A stretch of 64,000 nucleotides of DNA from Alnus glutinosa (GCF_958979055.1 NC_084893.1:22758987-22822986); one strand, 5' to 3'. Shown: positions 10,929 through 21,847, counted from the first letter of the stretch. Program-made: numbers and translations. Notes: generated by a model from the letters alone, not told the origin.

Positions 10929-13521
10929 GCCTATCATTATCTTGTTTGGCCCTCCCTTCAAAGCTGAGAAATTCTCTTACACTTGGTGTCCCTTCTTCTT
11001 CTTCAGCTTCTTCTTCTTCTTTAAGTCAGTCGAGGTCGACTAGTACATTCAGGTCACTCTGCTTCTCGACTAGCCTCTCACACAATGCCTTCTCCAAAGG
11101 TAAATGAAGTATTCAGACTCTCTGAAAGTGCATTTTATCCATTTTCTTTTTTAATTTATTCTCGCTTCAAAGTACGATTTTTTCTTTCCTTAATGAACTC
11201 CCCCGTTTGGTTGCTGAGAAAAATAAGAAAGAAATCCACAATACCGAAAAGTACAGAAAAAAAATAATCAAAAAAAAAAACCCGGATGAACCAAGCATAG
11301 TTGATTACAGATTTTTTTTTTTTTTTTTTGGTGTTTCAATGAATTGCAATTCCTTGTTCATGCCTTTTCTCAAAGCCCCAACTTGGCGGAATGAAATTTA
11401 AGAGGATTTTGGATATTGGGTTTTGTGAATTTCAGGGTATTTGTCTATGAGCACGACGCAAAGGCCAAGTCGCCATTTTGTTGTGTGTGAGGCGGCTCCG
11501 AAGAAAAAAGCGGATTCCGCTGCGAAGAGGACGCGTCAAGCTGAGAAAAGGCGCGTCTACAACAAAGCCCGGAAATCTGAAATCAAGACCCGGATGAAGA
11601 AGGTATACACATAACTTTAAATTTGTGTAGAAACTATGTTTGGTTCTGTTTATATTGTAGGATTTTGCCTTTGTTTTTATGAAGCTGTGTATGAAAGCTA
11701 TTTGAAATGGAACTTTTCTGTTGTATAAGAATCTTTAAGAGGTACTGGTAAAGAAGATTGAATTTTTTCTTCAAAATCAGTGTAACTTGTCTGGACGCTG
11801 CTATAATGTGAAGGACATTTCTTCTTATTAGTATTGGTTTGTCGGATCATTCTCAGCACAATTGGAGACCTAAACTCTTATGATTTGTTGTTTCTATTTT
11901 TCTTCGTGCATACTTAACCAAAACAAGTTTAAACATCTACTTTGTGTATAGGTTGCTATTAAATGCACATGGCACTTTTTGAGGAGTTACCATGTTTGAT
12001 GCCCTCAGTCTGCATCTGAATGGAACACCCATGTCCATGTCCAGATTGTTATCATGTGTATAGTTGTTATGCTATAGATAATTATATGGTATCGGAAGAA
12101 CAAACATATGTACAGTGTCTTGAAATCTGTAAGAACCCTCTTGGGTTGGTTTTGTTCCCTACAATAGAGTATGAGAGGGTGTGAGCTGGCTCAATTTTTA
12201 TCCAAGAACCTTCCCTTCTTTCAAAAGACTCTCAGGGTTCTCTGATTGCCTTAGAGTGGTATTTGATGTGCAATCATCATTATAGTCTCTTGATATATGT
12301 ACCAGCTAGCCTCTTACTAGGAATATGCCCCCTGTATGCATGATGTTTGACCCCTTAACAATAGTATATCCTTTATGAGATCTATAAACATCCAGGTAAA
12401 AGTATGAAGCAGCCACTTATATGCCAGGCTTGCCCTTTGCTGTAGGATTAGAATTAAGAAACCATTTGGCATTAAAAAAGTTAGGGGAAAAGAAACATAA
12501 TTTGCCTTCTAATGATTGCTGATCTTTAGCTTCCTATGTATTTAAGTCAATAGAAAAATTCAATGTAATTAAATGACCAAATACACGTCCATGAAGCAAG
12601 TAGAGGACATTACCGTTTTGAGTGATAATAGGAACAAGAAAAAATTGTGTATGAGATCTCCTACTTGGTCTCCTACAGAGTTGGGGATGGGTTCTGCATT
12701 CATTTTTGGCAGGATGTTTGGTGCGGAGAAGCAACTCTCAAGCCCTTATTCCTGGAACTCTATTTCATAGCTTCTGAAAAAAAGGCTTTAGTGTTGGATT
12801 ACCTGTACTCCTCCAGCACTTATGTCCATTGGAATCCAAGTTTCTTCGGGGTAGTCAAGGATTGGGAGCTAGAGTCCATTGTTGCTTTCCTCGATATATA
12901 GTACTCTTCGCAAACCTATCCAGGAGAGATGGATAAAAATGTTGTGGACCAGAATGTAATCATGACTTTGAAGTGAAGAGCTATTACAAATCATTATGGT
13001 CTGGAGAGTCTTGTCTATTTCCTTGGAAGAGTGTCTGGAAGGTGAAGGCTCCACCTTGAATTGCTTTCTTCAATTGGACGATAGCTTTGGACTAAATCCT
13101 CACAATTGATAACCTTACGAGATGGGGTCTTACCCTTGTCAATTGATGTTGTCTTTGCAAAAATTGCAAGGAGACCGTAAACCACCTTCTCATCCTCATA
13201 AAAATCTATCAACAACTTATGATAAAGGCGATAAATTGTTTCTGAGGAGTTCCTGATGTTTATATATTTCAACTTTTCCAGGTTTTGGAAGCTCTGGATG
13301 TGCTCAAGAAGAAACCTGATGCACAAGCTGAAGAAGTCCTTTCAGTTGAGAAACTAATTGCAGAGGCATATTCAGTTATAGACAAGGCAGTGAAAGTGGG
13401 AACACTGCACAGGAACACTGGAGCACGCAGGAAGTCTCGGCTTGCCCGGAGAAAGAAGACCGTGGAGATTCACCATGGCTGGTATACTCCAACCCCAGCA
13501 CCTGCTGTAAATGCAGCGTAG
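10922..13521 (+). CDS. PRPS20: Plastid 30S ribosomal protein bS20c (nuclear-encoded)
   Basis: Three exons, 10922-11099, 11436-11602 and 13282-13521, join in frame to give 194 residues. Residues 1 to about 77 are Ser/Thr-rich and poor in acidic residues ([30 protein letters not shown]), as in a chloroplast transit peptide. The mature part is very basic: [33 protein letters not shown], then [34 protein letters not shown]. This is the bacterial S20 signature, a helical-bundle protein that binds 16S rRNA early in 30S assembly. Start chosen at the first ATG, directly after a GA-rich leader. Intron 2 (11603-13281) holds a LINE remnant. From memory the Arabidopsis counterpart is At3g15190. Confidence 0.93.
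12565..13260 (+). mobile_element. LINE ORF2 remnant inside intron 2 of the S20 gene
   Basis: The plus-strand frame 12647-12901 reads [20 protein letters not shown] and [15 protein letters not shown], the ORF2 segment just before the zf-RVT domain. Broken frames after it ([15 protein letters not shown]..., then [16 protein letters not shown]) continue the domain until just before the S20 exon 3 acceptor. Several stops; dead copy. It ends close to the splice acceptor at 13281 without disturbing it. Confidence 0.75.
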
Positions 13522-14480
13522 AACACCCTGCACCCATGTGAAAATTTATTTACTCGTGTTTAAGTTCCTTATGAAGAGTTCAATGAACCATCATCATTCA
13601 TAATTTTAGGATTCTGAGTACTCTTATGTAGATTAGTTACAGTTCTGCTTTAATGTTTCTGTTGCTAAAGCTGATATGTTGTAATCTAGAACGTCATTGC
13701 TGGGCATGTCATTTTCTTCTCCAAATCATAGAATTTGAGTCAATGAAATTTGCTTCATACTGACTGTAACTTTCCATAAAATTGAGACTTTTAAAGCTTA
13801 ATTTGTTTTTATAAAAGTATAAAGTATCTGTGTTCAAACTATAAGGCTTTAAATCCATGGTTTTAAAACTGTGAATATAATTTCTGAACAAGACTGGCAG
13901 ATGGTACTCATGAATACCCCCTTCCCCCCACAACCCCAAGAAAGGATACAATAATTTGAAAAAAAAAAAATAAATAAGATGGAACATTTTGATACTTGTT
14001 TCTTCACATGTAAGATGTCTGCATGAAAAATAAAAAAAATAATAAATAAATAAATAAAAGAAAAAAAAAAAAAAAAAAGAGAGGATGTAAACCAATCCTT
14101 CCATAGTAAATCCAATAAAATATTAAATTTATACTAAATTTGATGTGAACCATTTAGTAAATTTTTTGTATTTTTTTTTTTTTTCCTTTCTTAGTTTTTT
14201 TTGAAAAGATTGACATGCTATCTCTTGTGATGTAATTATATTTTGCATTAAATTAATTGCGGAATCAACAGGCAAATAATAGCAGTAAGATTTCGAGGTC
14301 ATTTGGCCCTGCATGTCAACCACATGTTTTAAAATAAAATTGCAAAAAATGTTTGTTCAAAAGTGTGTTTAAATAAAATGACTCATGTAGCAGGTAGATA
14401 GGTGTGATTTTAAAGATTGAATCACAATATTACTTAAAAAATTGCGTTTTTATAAATTATGTTTTAAAATTACCAATTAT
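13522..14480. other. S20 3' UTR and AT-rich spacer, no gene seen
   Basis: The S20 3' UTR probably ends near 13680-13750. The rest is AT-rich with long A/T runs (13958-13975, 14037-14082, 14168-14184). No convincing coding or repeat structure. Confidence 0.4.
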
Positions 14481-14519
14481 TTGAAGAAACTCCTTAATCA
14501 TGATACCAAATGGTGGAAC

Positions 14520-15124
14520 TCTGATTTACTCAAAGCACTATTCACAAAGAAGGAGGTGGGGGTTATTTGTTAGGTAGAGGTGAGTTGCCATAATCAGCCA
14601 GATGTCATGATTTGGAAGGGGTCCTCTACAGGAGTTTTTACAGTTCGAAGCGCATACCATATGGAAAAAGAAAGACTGGATCTATGGCAAGGTGATGGGT
14701 CCACTTAACCGGAACGTAACGGTATTTGGCGATTGATATGGAAGCTAAAATTACCAAATGCAGCCAAGATATTTACGTGGCGAGCATGTCAAAATATCTT
14801 ACCTATTAAAGACAATTTGATGAAACGAGGTATTGTCTATGAACCTTCTTGCTCTATATGTGGTATGGATAGAGAAACAATAGTGCATATTTTGTGCAAA
14901 TTGGAGCAGGTATGAACAATTCATAAATGATACTCAAGGGATTCTTCCTAAGTTCTCTGATTGGCAAATTGTTCACATGTGAAGAGAGGCTAATTCAATA
15001 ATTCTGTTACTTACGAACTAGCAAAAGCGGCTGTGAAACAAAACGTAGATCAGATTTGGATAGAAATTTTTTTTATGACATGCATGAAGAAGAGATATGT
15101 TTAAAAAAAAAAAAAAAAAAAAAA
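14520..15124 (+). mobile_element. LINE ORF2 C-terminal remnant with poly(A)
   Basis: The frame around 14600-14915 reads MIWKGSSTGVFTVRSAYH, then IWRLIWKLKLPNAAKIFTW and CSICGMDRETIVHILCKLE, a zf-RVT region of a second LINE subfamily (RSAYH and CxxC...ETxxHxL/C pattern). A 24-base A run at 15099-15123 is a likely retroposition tail. It sits between the S20 gene and its chimeric neighbour. Confidence 0.7.
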
Positions 15125-15287
15125 CCCTCTTTCGTATTCGTAAACGTCTCAGGGCATAAAAAGACAGTTCAGATTTTCTCATGCTTTTCCTCTCTTCTCT
15201 CGCGAACTAAACAGTAAAAAGAATTCCATCAAGAATTCTAAAGAAAGAGACAGTTGGAGAGGGGGAGAGAGAGAGAGAGGAATTTCA

Positions 15288-15924
15288 ATGATTGAGGTGC
15301 TTTCTTCATGCTTGGTTCTTCCTTGGGAGAAAAGAAATGTATTTGTCAGAGGCCCTTGTTCTTTTTCTTCTCAGTCAAATTTCGTCACTTTCAGGTCCCT
15401 CAGCTTCTCTTCTAACCTCTCTGACAGTGTCTTCTCCAAAGGTAATGTAAACCCACTAACCCATCTCTCTCTCAACAACGCACCTTCCCCTGCCTTTTAC
15501 CATATATATGGGTTTCTCTTCTTCATAATCTCTGTGCAAAACGTTAACCCTGTTCCATTAACATTTTTGTTTGGCTGTTGAGAAACTTGAAAGGAAAGAG
15601 GACCTATAGGATATAAAACTAAAAATTTAATTTAATCCTTTTGTGCCATGCTTGCTGACGGTTCTCATATAAAAAGTCTTGTATTTCTACCTTTTTCTCA
15701 GCAATCAAACAAAGCCTAATGCTTTACTGAATTTTGAGTACCTGGTTTGTCAAATTTTAGGTTGTTTGTCAATGAGCACTCTTCAGAGGCCAAATCGTCA
15801 TTCTGTTGTCTGCATGGCGAAGAAATATGCTTCAAACACTGATAAGAGAAAGGTAACACTTTGGCAAATTGATTTTCAAATGTTGTTTGTTGTATCATAT
15901 ATATATATATATATGACTGGACTT

Positions 15925-15972
<48 letters not shown>

Positions 15973-16754
15973 ATCTCTCAGAAAAGAAGAATCCTCTCTT
16001 TTCTTTTTTCGCCCCACCACAAAAGGGGACATGTGGGGGGACGTAAAAAAGGGGATCCTATCAACTTGTTCCGACCTAAGAAAATAATCTCATGAGCTTA
16101 GTCTTACTTCACTGTCAAGAAACGAAAGAAGACTATCATCTCCAAGTTTAACCCATACGTAGCTCGCTTCTTTTTGGGTGTGAAGTAGTGTCAAACCAAA
16201 ATACTCAACAAACGTTAGCTCTCCCTGAAAAGGAGGTGATCTAGCTGCACCTTCCAGTACGGCTACCTTGTTGTTATGAATTCACTCAAGTCTCTAGCCC
16301 TGCCTTCGGCATCCCCCTCCTTGTGGTTAAGGTAACAACTCCGGACATGGCCAGCTCCCATAATGTGACAGGCGGTCTGTACAAGGCCTGGGAACGAATT
16401 CACCGCCATTTGACATGCAATTATATATATATATAGACAGCGTTTGAGTTGTGGAGGTTAAATATCAAATGATTTCAACTGCAGAAGCTGAGTAGAAAAA
16501 AGGGTGGGAACTCGAATAGGAAGAAAAAGAGCAGGAGGAAGGGTAGAAAAAAGGGTGGGAACTCGGATAGGAAGAAAAAGAGGAGGATGAAGTGGGGAAA
16601 GAAGAAGGTTTTTAAAATTGTCAGGCTTGTCTCAACTGCTGCCACCGGGGTTGTCTATACCATGAAGAAGAGCAGTAAGATTACCGACAAGCTTCAGCAA
16701 CTAAAATATGATCCTCGTGTAAAGCGCCATGTCCTGTTTGAAGAAGTGAACTGA
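15288..16754 (+). CDS. Chimeric ribosomal protein: S20-derived presequence fused to a bL33-type domain
   Basis: Exons 15288-15441, 15761-15852 and 16485-16754 join in frame (GT-AG introns, same phase as the S20 gene) to give 171 residues. Residues 1-82 are a diverged copy of the S20 N-terminus: SFSSNLSDSVFSKG against [14 protein letters not shown], and LSMSTLQRPNRHSVVC against [16 protein letters not shown]. Residues 83-116 are a Lys/Arg/Gly linker. Residues 117-171 match bL33 (FKIVRLVSTAATGVVYTMKK, LKYDPRVKRHVLFEE) and begin with a Met, so this part has the length of a free-standing plant L33. The zinc-ribbon cysteines of plastid-encoded Rpl33 are absent, so it is the C-minus type seen in mitochondrial and many bacterial L33 proteins. 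Likely a 50S protein of plastids, or dual-targeted; location is inference. No stops or frameshifts argue for function, but transcription is unproven. Confidence 0.75.
15932..15970. repeat. Long poly(A) tract
   Basis: About 38 consecutive A's directly upstream of the plastid DNA insert in intron 2 of the S20/L33 chimera. Confidence 0.9.
16000..16412 (-). pseudogene. Nuclear plastid DNA insertion: 3' end of plastid rrn16 plus rrn16-trnI spacer
   Basis: Reading the minus strand, 16408-16228 is the 3' end of plastid 16S rRNA. The plus text aaaggaggtgatctagctgc is the complement of its 3' terminus with the anti-Shine-Dalgarno core. It is followed by taccttgttgttatgaattc, agccctgccttcggcatccc and ggcggtctgtacaaggcctg. 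Positions 16000-16227 match the adjacent plastid spacer (gggatcctatcaacttgttc, gtagctcgcttctttttggg). Several point changes and small indels against the plastid consensus show that it is decayed, not recent. It lies in intron 2 of the S20/L33 chimera, antisense to it. Borders are approximate. Confidence 0.9.
16499..16600 (+). repeat. 51-bp in-frame tandem duplication within the chimeric gene
   Basis: Two nearly identical copies of a unit starting gtagaaaaaagggtgggaac lie in exon 3 of the S20/L33 gene. They encode RKKGGNSNRKKKSRRKG followed by RKKGGNSDRKKKRRMK, which doubles the basic linker. Confidence 0.85.
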
Positions 16755-18540
16755 AGTGAGTGAACCTTCCTTTGTTATATAGATCTACCTGTTTTCATAC
16801 ACGTTTAGTGGATCAATGCCATGCTGTTACTTGTACTACTGCATTGATTAATATGACAGATCTACCGGCTTCAATCAAGTTTCGTTGGGTAAATATGTTT
16901 TTCTACATAGACCTGCTACTTCTTTAACTATTGTCCAACTTTCATTCAACCTTTTTTCAAACCAACTATTGAATTTGTTTTCCTACATGTGAGTTCTATA
17001 TTTTCAATAGTTAATTTAAAAAAAAAAAAAAAAAATTTATTAGAGTTAGACATGAGTCGGGAGAAATAGAATTTCTCGTTTAAATATAAGTAAAGCTGAA
17101 TGCACACAATTATCTTATGTTCTACATAAGTCAGTGCATTGATTTCTCAGGCTTGGAAGGAAAAAAAACGATCACATTTTCCACCAAATTTTTTTCTCTA
17201 ATTTCTACTGACCAAACACTTGTGTCCTAAGTTCTCCATTTTCAACGAATACTAGAAGAATTCGGGAACAATTTCAATGATGATCAACTGTTTTCCATTA
17301 ACAATGGGAATTAATGGGATATCGAGCATAGTGAAGATTGGCTAAAGCTAGCTCCTTTTTTCTATGAAGAAAGGATTCGGTATCATAGCCAGCTCCTTTT
17401 CCAAATCCTTTCTTCTGATAAACATTGGCTAAAGCTAAACGCACTAGTTAGTCCTCTTTCAATTACACTCAAAACCTCATTCCCAGCTTTGATGTTGAAA
17501 GAACTGTGGTCTCTGGAGCATGCAAATGAAGACACTTCTCACCTCTCAATACTTGTGAGATCTAGTTGAAGGAGGAGGGAGTCATGAAACTGCTAGTCTG
17601 GAAGATTTGAAAACTTTGTCTGCAGCAAAGAAGATTTTCGGACGACAATTCAAGTCATATAAAACTAAATAAAATTTATGCGAACAAAGTAAACTCTTAT
17701 GCTCTTTTTTTGGGGTATAAGAAACCTTTTGCTTTTGGTTTATTTTTCTTATAATCAATTAGAAGTTTGTACTTCTTCATTAACATAAGTGAACCACCTA
17801 AGTGTGCCAACTCATCCAATTGACTTCAAGAATAGGGACCCATATATCAGTATTTAATGACTTAATGTTATGTCCATAAATGGTACCAAGACATTTTAAT
17901 ATAGCCTATAGGTCGTCCCCTTCATAACTCGACCACAAAGCCTCAACCCATTCGATTCTATACTCAACAAACTGTGTCCGATCCTATACTTGTCGTGGTG
18001 GCTGATTCTGATATCAAATGATATAAACTTTAAGTAGAACTCGCCTTTGAAAACTGGCTTACAAGAGAAAAGTGCCTAAGAGCTTATATACACATGGTTA
18101 AAATTGCACTTAAGTCATGTAAAACACTTAGGATTGTAACAGGGTCAACGTCAAAATGTCGATCCAAATTCAACCAATTACACTCTTTTCCATCTTCACA
18201 AGCTCAATGACATATATATATATATAAGAACTACATAGAACCAGAACTCCCTTAAATAACTTGTTCAGTAAATTCTAAAGGTCATCTGATCCTTAATGTT
18301 GTTATATTTTCAATATCATTTAGAATCTTCACTATTTATGTGTTAAATAAAATGCTAAGAGAGTAAAATTCCTGCATAGCTTCCAAATGCAAATACATGA
18401 TCAATTGACAATGAAGCTTTTCAAGCAATAATCTTATCTCTGTCATTTCTTAAGCATTAACCACTCAAGAATGTCTCACAAAGAGAGAGTTCACCAGATT
18501 CTAGACTTCAGAATATCCATAATGCTTGTAATCATTTTCT
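16755..18540. other. Intergenic spacer, no gene recognised
   Basis: AT-rich DNA after the chimera. It contains a short near-repeat of ggctaaagctagctcctttt (17339, 17385, 17425) and a segment at 17890-18180 with phrases resembling retroelement LTR text (gatatcaaatgatataaact, ctggcttacaagagaaaagt). I could not classify it. Confidence 0.3.
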
Positions 18541-18607
18541 TCGTTTTTACTTGAGGGACAAAGGATTACCACCTCAGGTGAACTTACTTTCAAAGTTGGA
18601 GGAAGCA

Positions 18608-20263
18608 TTACTTGCTCTCTTCTTTTTTTCCCCTTGTTCGCCTGCTTTCCTTCAACTTAATGTTCATGTCAATCACCAATATCTTGGTTCTTGGCTCTGG
18701 CACCATACCCTTCGATGTCATCTCACTGAAATAACGCAAAGCATCTTGTATTCTTCCATTGTCATAAAACCCACGAATCATAATGGTATAAGATCGCCGG
18801 TCATGTCCCAACCCATTTCTCTCCATCTCCTCCCATGTATATCTTACTCTTTCCTGATCATCCCAACCCATATACAACTTCAAGATCAAATTGTATGTGT
18901 CAGAAGTAATCTCGCACCCATTTCTCTGCATCCTCTTCATTAACACGGGAACTTCCTCTGGTTTCTTCAGGGTCTTGAGCAGGTAATTACAAGTTATATC
19001 ATTTGGCAAACAACTTCCCTTCTTCTGTTCCATTTCATCTAAAAGCTCGTAAACCTTTTCCATCCTCTGGATCTTGCAGAGGTGCTTGATTAGCGAGTTG
19101 TAAGTCGTCGCATTTGGGGGACAACCTCGCTCCTTCATCTCCTTAAAAACCTCCAAAGCTTCAGGAATCCTCTTCTTGAAACAAAGCGCATCAATGATAC
19201 AATTGCAGATCACCGCATCCGGGTTCAAACCATTATCCCACATGGCTCGGAACAACTTGACCGCCTTTCCCAATTTCCCCTTCTTTGTCAGAGCGTTTAT
19301 AAAAGTTCCATACGTAAACATGTCCGGCTTATATTTAGATGCAATTATTTCTTTCCAAAACCTTTTTGCCTCATATACATTTCCTAATATGCACCAACCG
19401 TTGAGAATGATATTCCACATCTTGACATCGCAACCAAACTCATTTCGCTTTGAATGAAATAAAGTTTCCGCAGCTTCCACATGCTTATACCTACATAACC
19501 ACATCAAAAGCCTCTGAAACGCAACCAAATCACTCTCTACTCCAAACTGTTTCCTCTTACTGAATATATCAATTGCTTCCTCTACTCTATGAGCAGCCGC
19601 AAATCTATTAAGCAAAATCCCATATGTCTCGTTATTGACAAGTCCCTTTCTCTTCGACATTTTGTCGAGCACTTGGTTCATCTCCTCGAAACGCTGTAAT
19701 TTCCCAAGAATATCGAGAATCTCATTGTAAACACCAGACCCAGGTGAGTATGCCCTTCCTTCTTCTCCTTTTCTACAAAACCAGTTGAAAAATACATAAG
19801 CTGGTCTCCAATCCGAACGATGCCGCTGAAGCACACTCAGCACCAAGTCCTCGGTCAGCGTGAGCCCGCAGAGATCGAGAGCTCGCTCAATCTCCTCCGC
19901 GGGCTTGTCCCTCCGAAACTTGAGGAGGTTTTGAACAAAAATAGCTGATTGGTCATCTGGGTCTTGTCGAAACTCGGTGGTTTCATCAGAATTCGCAACT
20001 GAGTGCACAAATCGAGTTGTTTCGGTTCTTCCTGGGAAATGAAATTGGGATCGTTTGGTGAAAGTTGCAGGTTTTGGGCTATGAGAATTAAGAATGTTGG
20101 CAAGGCAAGAGAGGGCTTTGTGTGAAATGGGATGGTGAGAACGGTCGTTTCTGGCTTGGGTATGGAATTTGAGTTTGAATTTCCGTTGGATGTTTTCCCG
20201 GGAAAATGTTATCCACCGTCGTGTGGAAAGCATGCTGGGCCAGTTCGAATGGGTGGTAATCAT
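18608..20263 (-). CDS. P-class pentatricopeptide repeat protein, probably mitochondrial
   Basis: One uninterrupted frame of 551 residues. Residues 1 to about 100 are rich in Arg, Ser and His with few acidic residues, compatible with an organelle presequence (start MITTHSNWPSML; a second Met at residue 11 is also possible). From about residue 155 to 530 there are roughly ten PPR motifs: YNEILDILGKLQRFEEMNQV, TYGILLNRFAAAHRVEEAID, WNIILNGWCILGNVYEAKRF, TYGTFINALTKKGKLGKAVK, CNCIIDALCFKKRIPEALEV, TYNSLIKHLCKIQRMEKVYE, YTIMIRGFYDNGRIQDALRY. No E, DYW or SMR tail; it ends in a short Lys/Arg-rich tail. P-class PPR proteins bind organelle RNA. I recall At3g15200 as the closest counterpart, which fits the neighbouring S20 and PSMD5-like genes. 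Divergent from the nuclear RS/KE gene further right only in spacing; no operon-like linkage. Confidence 0.92.
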   Translation of the reverse strand: MITTHSNWPSMLSTRRWITFSRENIQRKFKLKFHTQARNDRSHHPISHKALSCLANILNSHSPKPATFTKRSQFHFPGRTETTRFVHSVANSDETTEFRQDPDDQSAIFVQNLLKFRRDKPAEEIERALDLCGLTLTEDLVLSVLQRHRSDWRPAYVFFNWFCRKGEEGRAYSPGSGVYNEILDILGKLQRFEEMNQVLDKMSKRKGLVNNETYGILLNRFAAAHRVEEAIDIFSKRKQFGVESDLVAFQRLLMWLCRYKHVEAAETLFHSKRNEFGCDVKMWNIILNGWCILGNVYEAKRFWKEIIASKYKPDMFTYGTFINALTKKGKLGKAVKLFRAMWDNGLNPDAVICNCIIDALCFKKRIPEALEVFKEMKERGCPPNATTYNSLIKHLCKIQRMEKVYELLDEMEQKKGSCLPNDITCNYLLKTLKKPEEVPVLMKRMQRNGCEITSDTYNLILKLYMGWDDQERVRYTWEEMERNGLGHDRRSYTIMIRGFYDNGRIQDALRYFSEMTSKGMVPEPRTKILVIDMNIKLKESRRTRGKKEESK

Positions 20264-20715
20264 AGTCCTCTAATATCAAAAACATTTTGTGAAAGTACAT
20301 ATTTACCCCTCCAACAATAAAAAAATAAAAAAATAAATTATAATGTCCCTCCCATTTTTAAAATTTTTGCAATTTCCCACTATTTAGGTTGCAACGTCCC
20401 CATCTAAGCCCAAAATGACAAATATCTCTTATGATAAGATTTAGAAAGAAAATGAAAGAACAAAAACTTCAGAAAAACGAAAGCAAAAAACTCAAAAAAT
20501 AAAAAGACAATCATATATATTTTTGTCTAAATGTTTTATAAGAGATATTAGTCATTTTGGATCATTAGAAGAAGGTACATTGCAAAAATTGAAACCTGCA
20601 TTATGAGAGACATTGTAAATTTGTTAGTAATTAGTGGGATAAATGTAATTTTTCCAAAATCTTTTGATTGTGACCATGAGTAAGTTATTACATCCAACAT
20701 CATGTCCTAACTTTG
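20264..20715. other. PPR gene upstream region and AT-rich spacer
   Basis: Holds the putative 5' leader and promoter of the minus-strand PPR gene; no TATA box was confidently picked. No other structure recognised. Confidence 0.3.
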
Positions 20716-21447
20716 TGCCCCGGGGGGAGGGGGGGGCTTACTCTCTCTAAAAATGCTCTCCCTTCTTTTTAGAATATTCCTCCCACCGACTCTCCTTTGT
20801 TGGTTCTCTAGCCATGAGAGGTAAAGCTTCCCTCTTTTCACCCCACCACCCCACCAACAACATTTATTGGGAGTTTTCTCCCGTATAAACCACTTTGCCA
20901 AACTATTTCTCTTGCTAGCATCTGAGCAACTATCTGTTTTCTACATACCCGCGACGGCCTCTCCCTCGTTGGACCTCCCCCTCTAAGCCATGGTTCTCCC
21001 AGTATCTTGAAGTTTTTAAATTTATTTTTTTTCTAAATTAAATCTACTAACTTCAGGAGGCCTTTCCGCCCAAACATCTACTCTACCAGGTTTCATTCAT
21101 CAACAGATCTTCACGCACCGGAGTGTGCACCCCATACGCCGTCGCAAGTTCACTTTGTTGCTACTGCTCTCCACCAGCCTCCTCCGTTTTGGCCGACTTC
21201 TGACACTGGTTTGGCTGCCATCGATAGTTTATTTTAGAATTCTTTTCTGCTTCTCTATATTTTATTTTTGCGTTTATTTATGAGCTTTTCTATTACATCT
21301 TCTCCCCTTGTTATCTCCGAAAGCATTACCCTTAAGTACTCTCGTTCTTAGTTTCAATTTTGAGTTTGCCTAGCCCTCCTTGTGTATTTTCTTTCCTATT
21401 GTAATCTGTTCATGTGTCTATTAAAAAAAGAAAAAAGAAAAAATCCC
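20716..21447 (+). mobile_element. Possible non-autonomous retroposon (LINE 5'/3' ends)
   Basis: The segment begins with gggcttactctctctaaaaa, has pyrimidine-rich GC-richer text unlike its flanks, and ends with ttgtaatctgttcatgtgtc then tattaaaaaaagaaaaaaga. This resembles a LINE-derived element with its coding interior lost. No coding frame supports it. Confidence 0.35.
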
Positions 21448-21847
21448 CTTCGTGCGGGTATTAGGCTCATCCAACCTTTGTCCTCGCTGTTTTGGACGTT
21501 CTGGACTCTACTCTCACTTGATAGGGAAGAATAACGTCAAGACACGTGGTGGTTAAGTTTTCTTGTGAAACCTAATCAATGATATCAGTAACGCTCAAGC
21601 ACATAGGAGTAAGTGAAACTTAGTAAAGGAAAACAACAGTTATAAAAGTCGAAATATATCTGCAAAAATGGTTGGGAGGAGAAATAAGCACAAAATTTTA
21701 CAAGGAAGAACATGGGAATACAGATAGCTTGTCGATACAGGGAACTCGGGAAAGATTTAATGGGGATCCCTCTGCAACTTAAATAATGCAATGCAAAAAG
21801 CATGAGAGACACGACGACATAATTCTCGAAAACATAGCCACCCGTCT

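Noticed and set aside
16228..16412. A functional 16S rRNA gene or a bacterial contaminant
   Set aside because: Only the 3' end is present, with indels, and it lies between plant exons. A nuclear plastid insertion explains it.
18551..18943. 130-residue plus-strand frame
   Set aside because: Shadow of the PPR gene on the opposite strand, no motif.
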